A stretch of 64,000 nucleotides of DNA from Pseudodesulfovibrio aespoeensis Aspo-2 (GTDB taxonomy: Bacteria > Desulfobacterota > Desulfovibrionia > Desulfovibrionales > Desulfovibrionaceae). The stretch spans positions 2,046,001 to 2,110,000 of the forward strand of contig NC_014844.1 in the NCBI RefSeq assembly GCF_000176915.2. Reading direction: 5' to 3'. Below, one piece after another: positions 17,388-26,449 of this stretch (position 1 is its first letter; the number at the start of each line of letters is the position of its first letter). Position numbers and translations under genes: made by a program. The notes under the pieces are model-generated. The model saw only the letters and a list, made by a program, of their open reading frames with translations, was not told the DNA's origin and did no database searches.

Positions 17388-18278
17388 TCAACCTCCCAGA
17401 CGGGTCAGCTCCTTGCGGGCCAGGGTGGCCGGGGCGGACTTGGGAAAGTCCTCGACCAGCGCCCTGAGGTAGAACACGGCGTTGTCCGGATCGCCCACGC
17501 GGTCATAGGACATCCCTATCTTGAGCAGGGCCGAGGCCGACTTGGCGTGCTTGGGGTACCGGCTGGTGACCTCCTTGAAGGTCAGGATGGCCTGGGCGTA
17601 ATCCTTTTGGGAATAATAGGTCTCCCCCTTCCAGTACAGCGCGTTGGGGGTCAGCCCGTCACTGGAGTACTTCTTGAGAAATTCATCGAACGCGCCGCGC
17701 GCACCCTCGAAATCACCGCCGTTGTATTTGGCCAGCCCGGCGTCATACGTGGCCTGCGCTCCCATTGCGGAGACCTTGGCCGGGGCGGGAGCTGCCTTGG
17801 CCGGGGCCGGGACTGGCGACCGGCTGATCACCGTGGGTTCTGGAATGGTCACCGGCGCTCCGGGAACCTCGGCCCACGGCTTTTCCTCGCCGCTTTCGGC
17901 GGCAGGTCCAGGGGTGCCAGAATCGCTGCTCACCCACCCACCCTCTTCGGGCTTGAGGTCGTCGGGTCCGGATTCGTCCGACACCCACCCCTCGCTCCTG
18001 GGTTCGTCGCCAGGGGCGGCCACCACAACCTCGCCGCCCCTGAGCACGGCCAGATCAGACTCAATGCCAGCCAACCGTCTGTCCAGAGCCTCGGCAGCGG
18101 CAACGCTCTGGTCCGCCTGCTTGCGCTGCTCCTCGCGAAAGTTGAGAAAGTTCTCTTCGAGGTTCTTGATGCGCCATTCGGTGCTCGCCTCGGTAGTGGC
18201 CGCCGTCTGTCTGGTGGCGGTACAGCCGACCGCCAGCAGGCTGAACACGGCGAGCAGGCAGAGCGTCATGTATTTCAT
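17388..18278 (-). CDS. ybgF: YbgF/CpoB-like TPR lipoprotein
   Basis: The 296-residue protein starts with a lipoprotein signal peptide (MKYMTLCLLAVFSLLAVGCTA; lipobox LAVGC, Cys19). A short coiled coil follows (about residues 35-75, WRIKNLEENFLNFREEQRKQAD), then a Pro/Glu/Ala-rich linker. The C-terminal TPR block (about residues 175-290) has the YbgF pattern: ATYDAGLAKYNGGDFEGARGAFDEFLKKY, ALYWKGETYYSQKDYAQAILTFKEV and ALLKIGMSYDRVGDPDNAVFYLRALVEDFP. In other bacteria YbgF/CpoB links peptidoglycan synthesis with the Tol-Pal outer-membrane constriction system. No tol genes are adjacent. It lies just upstream of dprA. Confidence 0.8.
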   Translation of the reverse strand: MKYMTLCLLAVFSLLAVGCTATRQTAATTEASTEWRIKNLEENFLNFREEQRKQADQSVAAAEALDRRLAGIESDLAVLRGGEVVVAAPGDEPRSEGWVSDESGPDDLKPEEGGWVSSDSGTPGPAAESGEEKPWAEVPGAPVTIPEPTVISRSPVPAPAKAAPAPAKVSAMGAQATYDAGLAKYNGGDFEGARGAFDEFLKKYSSDGLTPNALYWKGETYYSQKDYAQAILTFKEVTSRYPKHAKSASALLKIGMSYDRVGDPDNAVFYLRALVEDFPKSAPATLARKELTRLGG

Positions 18279-18468
18279 AAAGGAATTCTCCCGTCTGGCA
18301 CGTTGAATCGTTCCATGAGAGATAGGCGATCAATGGATTTTTTGCAAGGTGTCCATGCAGAGGCACCACACCCTTGCCCGGCGCGCACCTTGCGGACACG
18401 ACGATTTTCAGGCAAATATGCCACGCGGCCAGCGCACGGCCCAGACCGACAAGCACCCGGAGAAGATC

Positions 18469-19389
18469 ATGAGCATTCAAGAAAGCCTGACCCTTGTGGC
18501 CATCATGCTGGCACCGGCCTTTTTTAGCCTGCTGGGCATGGCCGCCCTGGGCAGCCCGGCGGTCGCCGTTTCCAACGAATTTCTGGCCAAGGCCAAGGGT
18601 CGGGTATTCCACGACAAATACGGCCAGCAGACAGCGGCCATGGGGCTGATTCTGCTGCTGCTTTTCCTGGTCATCCAGGCCGCGGCCCTCGGCCTGCTCC
18701 TGGTCCGGTTCCCGCAGATGGCCAGTCGCGTCTTCGAGCCGGGCTCGCTGTTCATGATCTCGTTTGCGTCCATGGGCGCGTTCTTCGTCCTTGGCCTGGC
18801 CTATTGCCTCACCTGGAGAAAAATGCGCGACGCCAAGGGCGCGCACATGCTCCTGGGCGCAGGCGCTGCTCTGGCCGCGCTGGTCGGCGTAGCCGTGACA
18901 GTTCCGGCCAAGCTGCTGATCGGCCTGCCCGCCGAGGCCATGCAGGCTCCCCTGGGCCCCCAGTCCATGCTCTGGCCCATGGCGGCCATGTATATGGTCC
19001 TCTGCGTCGCGGCAGCCGCCGGACTGAGCTGCGTCCATCTCGTTCTCAGGCGCAACAGGGACGATTACGGGCGCGACTACTACCGCTTCGCCCTCAACCT
19101 GGCCTCGCGCTGGGCGCTGGGCGCCATGCTCGTCTTTCTCACCTGCCAGGGATGGCTCTTCGCCGTGCTGCCCGACATGTTCAGGACCATGACCCTGGGC
19201 ACGCCGCTCGGACTTGTCTGGGCTGCGGGCTGCGGCCTGGGCCTTGCCTGCGCCGCCCTCTGGCTGATCACGGCCAGGAGCGACACCCCGCTGCGATTCA
19301 AGGGGCTGACCATGCTCGCCGCCTGCCTGCTGTGGCTCATGCACGCCATGAATGCCACCCTGTTCGTGAACTTCATGTCCATGCTCTAG
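18469..19389 (+). CDS. Unknown polytopic membrane protein
   Basis: The 306-residue protein has about eight predicted transmembrane helices. It begins at ATG 18469 behind CGGAGAAG, with the first helix at LTLVAIMLAPAFFSLLGMAAL. Loops carry short charged motifs such as LTWRKMRDAKGAHM and LRRNRDDYGRDYYRF. I do not recognise a characterised family. The gene is monocistronic and transcribed divergently from ybgF across 190 bases. Confidence 0.7.
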   Translation: MSIQESLTLVAIMLAPAFFSLLGMAALGSPAVAVSNEFLAKAKGRVFHDKYGQQTAAMGLILLLLFLVIQAAALGLLLVRFPQMASRVFEPGSLFMISFASMGAFFVLGLAYCLTWRKMRDAKGAHMLLGAGAALAALVGVAVTVPAKLLIGLPAEAMQAPLGPQSMLWPMAAMYMVLCVAAAAGLSCVHLVLRRNRDDYGRDYYRFALNLASRWALGAMLVFLTCQGWLFAVLPDMFRTMTLGTPLGLVWAAGCGLGLACAALWLITARSDTPLRFKGLTMLAACLLWLMHAMNATLFVNFMSML

Positions 19390-19425
19390 CTCATCTCCAC
19401 ACTCTAGATCATCTCCACGACACGC

Positions 19426-19455
19426 AAAAAAGGCCGGGAAGCACGCTTCCCGGCC
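19426..19455 (-). terminator. Hairpin with U-tract on the minus strand
   Basis: The perfect 11-bp stem GGCCGGGAAGC / GCTTCCCGGCC has a 2-base loop and an A6 run on its left side. Read on the minus strand, the hairpin is followed by TTTTTT, so it can stop leftward transcripts coming from the CDF/HlyD-like pair before they enter the opposing membrane-protein gene. Confidence 0.7.
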
Positions 19456-19499
19456 CTCAGAACATGACAAAACCCACTCTGACAGGCGGCTGAGAAAGG

Positions 19500-19671
19500 T
19501 TCGAGTGCTAGCAGGCTGTTGAAAAACGGCGATCTGCTGCGTTGCTGCAAATAGATCAAATCCTCGCGTACAGGAAGTACGCTTCGGCCTTGATCTTTTT
19601 TTGCGCCTTGCATCTCACCATTTTTGAAAAGCCTGCTGTTTTGAGATTCTCAACGACCTGCTAGGCTCGAA
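19500..19671. mobile_element. MITE-like palindromic element, non-coding
   Basis: The 172-base segment is bounded by imperfect inverted repeats. The left end is TTCGAGTGCTAGCAGG, and the reverse complement of the right end is TTCGAGCCTAGCAGG. A second nested inverted pair lies inside (AGCAGGCTGTTGAAAAAC near the left, reverse complement AGCAGGCTTTTCAAAAAT near the right). A central hairpin is formed by GATCAAATCCTCGCGTAC and GTACGCTTCGGCCTTGATC. No credible reading frame is present. Nested symmetry and a short non-coding body suggest a non-autonomous transposable element or large REP-type element. Confidence 0.6.
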
Positions 19672-19733
19672 AATAATTAGGCAGGTGTCCCCATCATAAT
19701 TCTAATTGTGAAGAGCCGAAAAGAAACTGTATT

Positions 19734-20645
19734 TCAATGCTTATCCATTATTTTTGGTTCAATGGTCAGGTTTGCCCCAGGCAGTTCGGTTTCAAATGCC
19801 TGCCGGATGGGGCTCAACCGTGTTTCAATTTGTTCAAGAGTATATGTAGAGAAAAAGCATAGATTTAACAGTATGAATAAGTCTTTGCCTGATCTTCGGG
19901 CCTTGTAGCCACTGAATCCATCGTATTGGTCAACGTTTTCCGCCAGTATTCGGAGTATTTGATAATGCTCAGGTTCAGGAATCGTGCGATCAAGTATTTC
20001 AGGCAGACTTTCTTTGATCAGGCCATAGGCGATGACAATCATGTAGCCTGTTATGAATAATGAACCCCACCGATCAACAATACGGGCAGATATTGGATCA
20101 GGCAACCATAACGCAACCAAGAAAACACCCAAGACAACAGCTGATGCGACTGTTTTTGCGATTCGGGAAGCGATTTGAGAGGAAATGATTACAGAACTCT
20201 CCGTTTGATTGGAGCGAATAAATGCTATTGAGAAGTAGTAATTTAAAATAAGGTTAATGGTGGTTGCAATCATTGTAAGCATTAGAGTATTGGTCGACAT
20301 AGGTGAACTATCATCCATGGAAATAACTTTCGAGAAAATATACATGCTGCTCAGTATAAGTCCAAAAGCCACCAGCAGGTTCGTAATTCGTTCAATTTTT
20401 CCTGTCCCATATTCAAATTCACTAAACATCCCTCTGTGAGTACGTCTTAATACCACATAAGTGATGTATTCTATCGCGAGCAAAAGTGTATATCTGATTA
20501 TTTCTGACAGCGCAGTCATTGAACCGGACATCAAGCCGGCACTCGTTATAAAAAATAAAAGGATCGTGTCCAGAACAGTCGCCCAGAGTACAGCGTTCTC
20601 TTTTTCACGTTGCTGAGTGGTCAGTGTACTTGTGGAGTGACTCAT
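19734..20645 (-). CDS. CDF-like membrane protein with eroded metal site
   Basis: The 303-residue protein has about six transmembrane helices and a cytoplasmic C-terminal domain, the overall plan of cation diffusion facilitators. The conserved loop is present as SEFEYGTGKIERITN (family pattern YGYGK-E). The metal-binding Asp/His residues of helix 2 are replaced (ALSEIIRYT where ADALHSLLD is usual), and the helix-5 site is likewise lost (SSQIASRIAKT). Normal CDF zinc/manganese export is therefore unlikely. Its ATG overlaps the stop of the HlyD-like gene by four bases (ATGA), so the two are co-translated. The region is AT-richer than its surroundings, suggesting acquisition. Confidence 0.7.
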   Translation of the reverse strand: MSHSTSTLTTQQREKENAVLWATVLDTILLFFITSAGLMSGSMTALSEIIRYTLLLAIEYITYVVLRRTHRGMFSEFEYGTGKIERITNLLVAFGLILSSMYIFSKVISMDDSSPMSTNTLMLTMIATTINLILNYYFSIAFIRSNQTESSVIISSQIASRIAKTVASAVVLGVFLVALWLPDPISARIVDRWGSLFITGYMIVIAYGLIKESLPEILDRTIPEPEHYQILRILAENVDQYDGFSGYKARRSGKDLFILLNLCFFSTYTLEQIETRLSPIRQAFETELPGANLTIEPKIMDKH

Positions 20646-21820
20646 CGCAAAAAGACTCCAAAATATTGCTCCAAAAGACCGATTCCCTCAAATTCTGCAT
20701 AGACTGTCCGACCTACGCCGCAGAATTTTTCCACTTCATTATAGAGTTGTCCGTCCTCAATTCGCACAAGAACTCGCCCATCCCGAGGCGATTTACCCGA
20801 GATTTCAGCCGCAAAATGGTTGGAGTGCCAGATGCCTGCTGAGCCCATGACCCGGATCACCTTGCCATTCATGAAGTCTTTTCTACCGAACAAACGCATC
20901 CGAACAGGATGGTCATACTCAATCAGTTCAAGGGTTGCATCATCAACAGCGACTATAACCATGAGTTGACTTCGGTCGATGTACGATAAAAGTCGTTCCC
21001 CTTTGGTTACTTCCATACCGTTTTGAACGTCGACTTCCCATATGACGGATGTTTCCGGAAGTACCACGGTTGCTTGGGATGACCCGCTGTTAATTCCTCC
21101 TTCCTGAAGAAGAGCGGAGGGTGTCTGGGGGCTGGAAGCCGTTTCAGTTTCGCTCATGCGCCTTTTGCAGGCAAGAATATCCAATTGTAGTGTGTCGATT
21201 TGTTTCTGAACATGCAGGATGCCATCTGACAAATCACTTGGGACCATTCCCTGGACTAACATGCGTTTACGGTGTTTGAGTTGTTCAATCTCAAGTTGGG
21301 TAGTTCGTACCAGCGCTTCGCCCTTTTGGTATTCGGCCTCAACCCGGTCAGCATCCTCACCTGTTGCCACAGTCGCCTCAACAAGTTGCAGAGTGCGTTT
21401 GCGACGTTGTCTAACTTCCTTCAGAGTGGCCCTTTCTCCGATTAAGCGAGCTTCCAGAATATTAATACTTTGTTCCAAATCGCGTATAATTCTATCGAGG
21501 TATTGCGCGAGGCTGCTTTGACTTTGCTTCAGGCTCTCCTCGAGTGAAGTGAGTTCCCTTTCGAGTGTCGTATATCGCCCCATGTTGCGCTTGTTGCCGA
21601 GTATCAATGCTGGTTTATCCCCGAGGATTGAACCTGGTTCAGCTGAAAGCGAGTTCACCACACCGTCAATGGGTGCTTTTACTTCATACAGAAAAGCGGT
21701 CACTACGCCGTTGCGAACCACGAAACGGTGCATATAGTTGATGATGGATGGCAACGGAAGTAAAGAAATGAGTAAGATTACTATCCATGTCGTTTGCTTC
21801 TTGAGGATCAATGCCTTCAT
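20642..21820 (-). CDS. HlyD-like membrane fusion protein
   Basis: The 392-residue protein has one N-terminal transmembrane anchor (WIVILLISLLPLPSIINYM, residues 12-30). A biotinyl-lipoyl-like half follows (VVTAFLYEVKAPIDGVVNSLSAEPGSIL), then a long coiled coil (about residues 80-215). The second lipoyl half and beta-barrel start at VIWEVDVQNGMEVTKGERLLSYID. This is the topology of periplasmic adaptors of export systems or of polysaccharide synthases. No ABC or RND partner is adjacent; the only partner is the coupled CDF-like protein downstream. Upstream lies almost 1 kb of apparently non-coding DNA. Confidence 0.75.
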   Translation of the reverse strand: MKALILKKQTTWIVILLISLLPLPSIINYMHRFVVRNGVVTAFLYEVKAPIDGVVNSLSAEPGSILGDKPALILGNKRNMGRYTTLERELTSLEESLKQSQSSLAQYLDRIIRDLEQSINILEARLIGERATLKEVRQRRKRTLQLVEATVATGEDADRVEAEYQKGEALVRTTQLEIEQLKHRKRMLVQGMVPSDLSDGILHVQKQIDTLQLDILACKRRMSETETASSPQTPSALLQEGGINSGSSQATVVLPETSVIWEVDVQNGMEVTKGERLLSYIDRSQLMVIVAVDDATLELIEYDHPVRMRLFGRKDFMNGKVIRVMGSAGIWHSNHFAAEISGKSPRDGRVLVRIEDGQLYNEVEKFCGVGRTVYAEFEGIGLLEQYFGVFLR

Positions 21821-22786
21821 TTGTGCGGGGCTCCATCTGGGATGGGTGACATCTTCGTTTCTTGTCTTCCAGGATAGAAGAAGGTCATACTCTTTTAATG
21901 AGTTTTGGTTTCATGCATCGGTTGAGAAAAAGCCATCCACCGGGTCCGATGTTCATTGACGGTTAGGCCTGAATGAACACCGGCCATCGCGAAGAGTCTC
22001 CAGAGTCCCTGGCCAATCTTCGACTATAAAATTCGTCTGAATACCCGTTTGTTCGCCCCAAAGACACCATATTTCAACAAAGAGCCCGTCGGTTCACCAA
22101 TGGAAGGAACAATAGTCAATGGAGGGTACGCCTTGTCTATTGCCATTTTTTAAAACCGCCGATGATTCGGCTTGCGCCGTGCCGAATGAAGCCGTCATAA
22201 ACAATGCACAAGTATGAAACATAAAAGAAAAGTGGGGGCTGTGGTCATGCATTGAATCGAAAAACAAGGTATCATATCTGAGCCTTTATAGATACGGGGG
22301 TGCTGACGAACCTCTTTTTGATTGACTCAATGGAGAGGGTTTCGCGGATGTTTGGAAATTTTGGCGGTAAAAGGATGTGTGCACCAGTATTTGTTGTACT
22401 GCCGCACAGGCGTTCGCGGCCAAAATCCGAGATCCAAAAATTTCATAATCTATTACAAGAGGCTGCGAGTGTGTCAAAAACATTTTTTCGTTTCTTCAAT
22501 GTTCCTTGTGGAATTGGTCAATAGGGGAAACTCAGGTAGCCCTTCCAGCAAGAGGGTTGCCATGCTTGCGGACGAAGTTTTTGCTTTGGGCTTGGGGCTC
22601 ACGCTACCACGGCATGATCGCTTGGATTTCGGCTCAAAAATGGTCGCGACGCGGTACCTTTTTCTTGTTTGCATATTCCAAATTAGAAAAACCTACAGGC
22701 CGAGCCATCCTTTCCCCCTTGCCGGTTGCTTGGAAGAGGTTTTTTGAAGCAACGATACAATCGGGCCTTTATCAGCCGCCAGCGCC
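21821..22786. other. 966-base AT-rich stretch without a convincing gene
   Basis: Only short overlapping frames occur here on both strands, the longest 141 codons (22322-22747), with no recognisable motif, no good ribosome binding site and a cysteine/arginine-rich composition typical of chance frames. It must contain the promoter of the HlyD/CDF-like pair at its left end and the 3' trailer of cheA at its right end. A small inverted repeat, TTCGGC...GCCGAA, lies near 22157-22177. The rest may be the remnant of a deleted gene. Confidence 0.5.
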
Positions 22787-25700
22787 TTACTTGCCGAGGG
22801 CCAGGGATGCGGCGGAAGGCTCCTTTCGGCCAAGCTGGGTCGAAAGGCTGTATATCTCGTGCGGGTCCAGGATCAGGACCACCGAGCCGTCGCCCATGAT
22901 GGTCGCGCCGGACAGCCCCTTGAGGTTGAAATCGTTGAGATACTGCCCCAGGGGCTTGATGACGATCTCCTGACGTTCCAGGAGCCGGTCCACCACCAGC
23001 CCGAGCCGCCTGTCGTTGTCGTGGATGACGACCATGGGCAGCACGTCGCGTTCGTCCATGGATTGAGGCAGGTCGAGCAGCTCGGCCAGCTCGATGACGC
23101 CGAGCACCTCGCCGCGCAGGGTCACTGCCTTGCGGTTGTTGACATCCGAGAGCTTCACCGTCTCGATCTTGGTGGTCTCGGAGACCGCATCCAGCGGGAT
23201 GGCAAAGGTCTCGCCCGCCACCTGGACCATGAGGGCGTCGATGATGGCCAGGGTCAGGGGCAGGGTCAGGGTCAGCTTGGTGCCCTTGCCCACTTCGGAC
23301 TGGGTGTTCACGCTGCCCTTGAGATTCTTGATGTTGGTCTTGACCACGTCCATGCCCACGCCGCGACCAGAGATGTCCGTGACCTTCTCCGCCGAGGAGA
23401 AGCCCGGGGCAAAGATCAGGTCCAAGGCCTCGCGGTCGTCCATGGCATTGGCTTCCTCCTGCGAGATGACGCCCTTGCGCACCGCCACCTGCCTGAGCTT
23501 TTCGGGATCAATGCCCCGCCCGTCGTCCTCCACCTCGATGGCCACCGAGTTGCCCTTGTGATAGGCCCGCAGCCAGACATGCCCCTTGGGCTTCTTGCCC
23601 GCCTGGATGCGCTCCTGCTCGTCCTCCAGGCCGTGGTCCACGGCGTTGCGCACCAGATGGACCAGCGGATCGCCGATCTCCTCCACCACGCTCTTGTCGA
23701 ATTCCGTCTCCTCGCCTTCCATGATCAGCTCCACCTGCTTGCCGCTCTTGCGGCTCAGGTCGCGCACCAGTCTGGGAAAGCGCGAAAACACGGTCTGGAC
23801 CGGCACCATGCGGACCTTCATGATGGTGTCCTGCAAATCGTCTGAGATGCGGGCCATGGCGTAGGTGGTTTCGGTCAGCTGCTGGGCCACCACATGCACG
23901 TCCTCGTGGCCATCCTCAAGGGCGCGGGCCAGCATGGCGTACCGGTTGCGGTTGATGATCAGCTCGCCGATGACGTTCATCAGGTGATCGAGCTTGTGGT
24001 GGTCCACCCGGATGGTGCTCGATGCCTTGGGTTTTGCCTGTTGCTGGGCTGCGGCAGCCGCGTTTTTGCTGAGGGCGTTGGTCATGGAGGTCTTTGCCGC
24101 CGGTCGGGCGGACTTTTGTGCGGGTTTTGGCGCAACCCAGGACGGCGGAGCCGCAGGGCGAGCCGGAACCGGGGCCGATACCTCGAAATCTTCTTCCAGA
24201 TAGTCCTGGTCCATTTCCGGCTCCGGAGCGGGTGCCGGGATCGGTTTGGGAGCGGCGGGCCTGGACGCGGCGGGCGGCGGCGCGGCGGGCCTGGGCGCGG
24301 CAGGTTTGGCCGCCTTTTTCCCGCCGGGGACGTTGATGCCCAGAGTCGGGTCCGGAACAGGGCTGCCGGTGATGGTCTGCATCTCCTTGAGCAGCATGTC
24401 CTTGAGGATGGAAAATTCCTGGTCGAGGATGTCGAGCATCAGGCTGAAATCGATGTTGCTCTTGCGCCCCTGGTCCACGAGCCCCACTGTGCGTTCGGAA
24501 TATTCCTTGATCCCGGCAAGGCCCATGTAGCCCGCAGAGTTCTGGATGGTCTGGAAGGTGCGGAACAGGCTGTCCACTATATCCGCCTGCCCGGCGTCCT
24601 CGCGCAGCATGCCAAGGGCCACGGCAGCGCTTTCGAGCTGCTGCTTGATGGTCTGGAGGAACAGGGCAACGTCCTCGGGGTCATAGTCGCCAGGGGTTGC
24701 CCCTGCGGCGACCGGTGCCTTGGCGGCAGAAGCCGCACCGGCCTGCGCCTGGGGAGCGGGGGGAGCGGACTGCGCTCCGGCCGGGGATGGCACATGGACC
24801 TCGCCCTTGATGGCGGCCAGGGCCTCGGCCACCACCGCCACGTCGCCCTCCTCGGTCACCTTCTGGAGCAATTGGGCCATGACGCTGGTGTCCACCGGGG
24901 TGACCCTGTTGGTCTCGACATCCACCTTGCCCACCAACTCCTCGATCAGATCCACCGAGGAGAGCAGCAGGTCGATGAGTCCATGGTTGCATTCCATGTC
25001 GCCCTTGCGCACCTTGTTGAGCAGGGTCTCGGCCTCGTGGGTCAGGGAGTTGAGTTCCTTGAACCCGATGATGCCGCTGTTGCCCTTGAGGTTGTGAAAA
25101 TAGCGGAAGGTGTCATTGATCATCTCCTCGCTGCCGCGGGCGTCGCCTTCAAGGGCGAGCAGACAACGGTTCAGGTTCTCAATGATCTCATGCGCTTCTT
25201 CAAGAAAATCGGCTAGATGCCCCTCGCCAACCGTACTCAGGCCGTACGGGGCGTCGTCGAAGTCGGGATCGGGCAGGGGGTGAAACGATGCTGTCATGAC
25301 AACTTTTTCCGTTTTGACCGCTGCGGACGCGGGTTTCGGTTCGGGCTCGACGGTCTCCAACTCCCACTGGGGCTCGATGGTCTCGTCAGGCCTGTCGTCC
25401 ACCTCGACATTGGCGACCCCGACGCTGGCAACCTCTCTGGAGCTTGGCGGCCCCTCGTCGAGCTTTCCGGCCAGTGCGGCCTCTATCCTGGCGATGACCG
25501 GGGCCGTGTCCACATCGCCCTCGACCCCGCTGGTTTCCAGGTTGTCGACCATGGTGCGCAGGGCATCGGTGGCCGAGAGGATCAGGTCCATGATCCCGCC
25601 GGTCACGCGCATGGACCCCTGGCGCAGCTCGTCCAGAATGTTCTCCGCCTTGTGGGCCAGCCCGTTGATCTTGTTGAGTCCGAGAAATCCGGACGCCCCC

Positions 25701-25858
25701 TTGAGCGAATGCATGGGCCGGAATATCTCGTTGAGCAGCCCAAGGTTGTCGGGTGCCTTTTCCAGTTCGAGCAGATTGGGTTCGATGGTCTCCAAGTGCT
25801 CTTTGGCTTCAACAAAAAAATCGGATAAGATTTCCGGATCGAGATAGTCCTGGTTCAT
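22787..25858 (-). CDS. cheA: Chemotaxis histidine kinase CheA with three Hpt-type domains
   Basis: The protein has 1023 residues from ATG 25858 (AGAGGG upstream). The domain order is: Hpt1 with phosphoacceptor His50 (FRPMHSLKGASG); Hpt2 with His255 (FRYFHNLKGNSG); a third Hpt-like domain in which the His is Gln436 (FRTFQTIQNSAG); a Pro/Ala-rich linker of about 110 residues; and a dimerisation helix pair (about 615-690). The HATPase follows, with N box HLVRNAVDHGLE, DDGRGIDPEKL and SGRGVGMDVV, then a C-terminal CheW-like domain. No separate P2 domain is obvious. It phosphorylates CheY and CheB in receptor arrays. It is the last gene of the leftward che cluster. Confidence 0.94.
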   Translation of the reverse strand: MNQDYLDPEILSDFFVEAKEHLETIEPNLLELEKAPDNLGLLNEIFRPMHSLKGASGFLGLNKINGLAHKAENILDELRQGSMRVTGGIMDLILSATDALRTMVDNLETSGVEGDVDTAPVIARIEAALAGKLDEGPPSSREVASVGVANVEVDDRPDETIEPQWELETVEPEPKPASAAVKTEKVVMTASFHPLPDPDFDDAPYGLSTVGEGHLADFLEEAHEIIENLNRCLLALEGDARGSEEMINDTFRYFHNLKGNSGIIGFKELNSLTHEAETLLNKVRKGDMECNHGLIDLLLSSVDLIEELVGKVDVETNRVTPVDTSVMAQLLQKVTEEGDVAVVAEALAAIKGEVHVPSPAGAQSAPPAPQAQAGAASAAKAPVAAGATPGDYDPEDVALFLQTIKQQLESAAVALGMLREDAGQADIVDSLFRTFQTIQNSAGYMGLAGIKEYSERTVGLVDQGRKSNIDFSLMLDILDQEFSILKDMLLKEMQTITGSPVPDPTLGINVPGGKKAAKPAAPRPAAPPPAASRPAAPKPIPAPAPEPEMDQDYLEEDFEVSAPVPARPAAPPSWVAPKPAQKSARPAAKTSMTNALSKNAAAAAQQQAKPKASSTIRVDHHKLDHLMNVIGELIINRNRYAMLARALEDGHEDVHVVAQQLTETTYAMARISDDLQDTIMKVRMVPVQTVFSRFPRLVRDLSRKSGKQVELIMEGEETEFDKSVVEEIGDPLVHLVRNAVDHGLEDEQERIQAGKKPKGHVWLRAYHKGNSVAIEVEDDGRGIDPEKLRQVAVRKGVISQEEANAMDDREALDLIFAPGFSSAEKVTDISGRGVGMDVVKTNIKNLKGSVNTQSEVGKGTKLTLTLPLTLAIIDALMVQVAGETFAIPLDAVSETTKIETVKLSDVNNRKAVTLRGEVLGVIELAELLDLPQSMDERDVLPMVVIHDNDRRLGLVVDRLLERQEIVIKPLGQYLNDFNLKGLSGATIMGDGSVVLILDPHEIYSLSTQLGRKEPSAASLALGK

Positions 25859-25943
25859 CAAATACCCTCTGGCAGCTGGTGGTAGTCAGTCTTCGAACCT
25901 GCGCAGCGCTCCATTGAAATGTCTCGCAATCCCCGCACGCGGG

Positions 25944-26312
25944 TCATCCAAGCAGCATCTTGACGTTGCGCACCAGTTTTTCCGGCTGGGCGGGCTTGAC
26001 CATGTACAGGTTGGCACCCACGGTCAGGCCGGTCTGAATATCCTTGTCCTGCCCTTCGGTGGACAGGACCACGATGGGGATATCCCTGTACGCCTCCTGC
26101 TCGCGAACGGTCTTGATGAAGGTCAGGCCGTCCATGCGGGGCATGTTGACATCGGAGACGATCAGGTCCACCTCCTTGGCGCTGTAGAGCTTTTCTAGAC
26201 CGTCCAGCCCGTCCTCGGCTGTGGTGACCTTGAACCCCTCCTTCTTCATGATGAAGGCGACGAGATTGCGCACCGTCTTGGAGTCGTCAACTATCAATAT
26301 GTGCTTCGCCAT
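25944..26312 (-). CDS. cheY: CheY-type response regulator
   Basis: The 122-residue stand-alone receiver has the acidic pair in ILIVDDSKTVR, the phosphoacceptor Asp in DLIVSDVNMPRMDGL, the conserved Thr/Ser position in IVVLSTEGQ, and Lys in MVKPAQPEKL. The start ATG 26312 follows AAGGGGG; the frame is open further upstream, but homology begins here. As a single-domain regulator next to cheA it probably carries the signal to the flagellar switch, or acts as a phosphate sink. Eighty-five bases separate it from cheA. Confidence 0.92.
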   Translation of the reverse strand: MAKHILIVDDSKTVRNLVAFIMKKEGFKVTTAEDGLDGLEKLYSAKEVDLIVSDVNMPRMDGLTFIKTVREQEAYRDIPIVVLSTEGQDKDIQTGLTVGANLYMVKPAQPEKLVRNVKMLLG

Positions 26313-26449
26313 GATTCCCCCTTGAACCTTTAACACGGCATCCGCCGTTTTATCAAATCTTCCCGGCTGCCGGATTGTGCTCCGGGCCGGGCAGGGTTTC
26401 GCCCCTGGCCGGCGGCTCGCGCCCCGGCAATCCACCAGCGCTTCCCGCC

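Noticed and set aside
22322-22747. 141-codon frame in the gap upstream of the HlyD-like gene
   Set aside because: It has no ribosome binding site or motif and an unusual Arg/Cys/Phe-rich composition; two other frames overlap it equally well.
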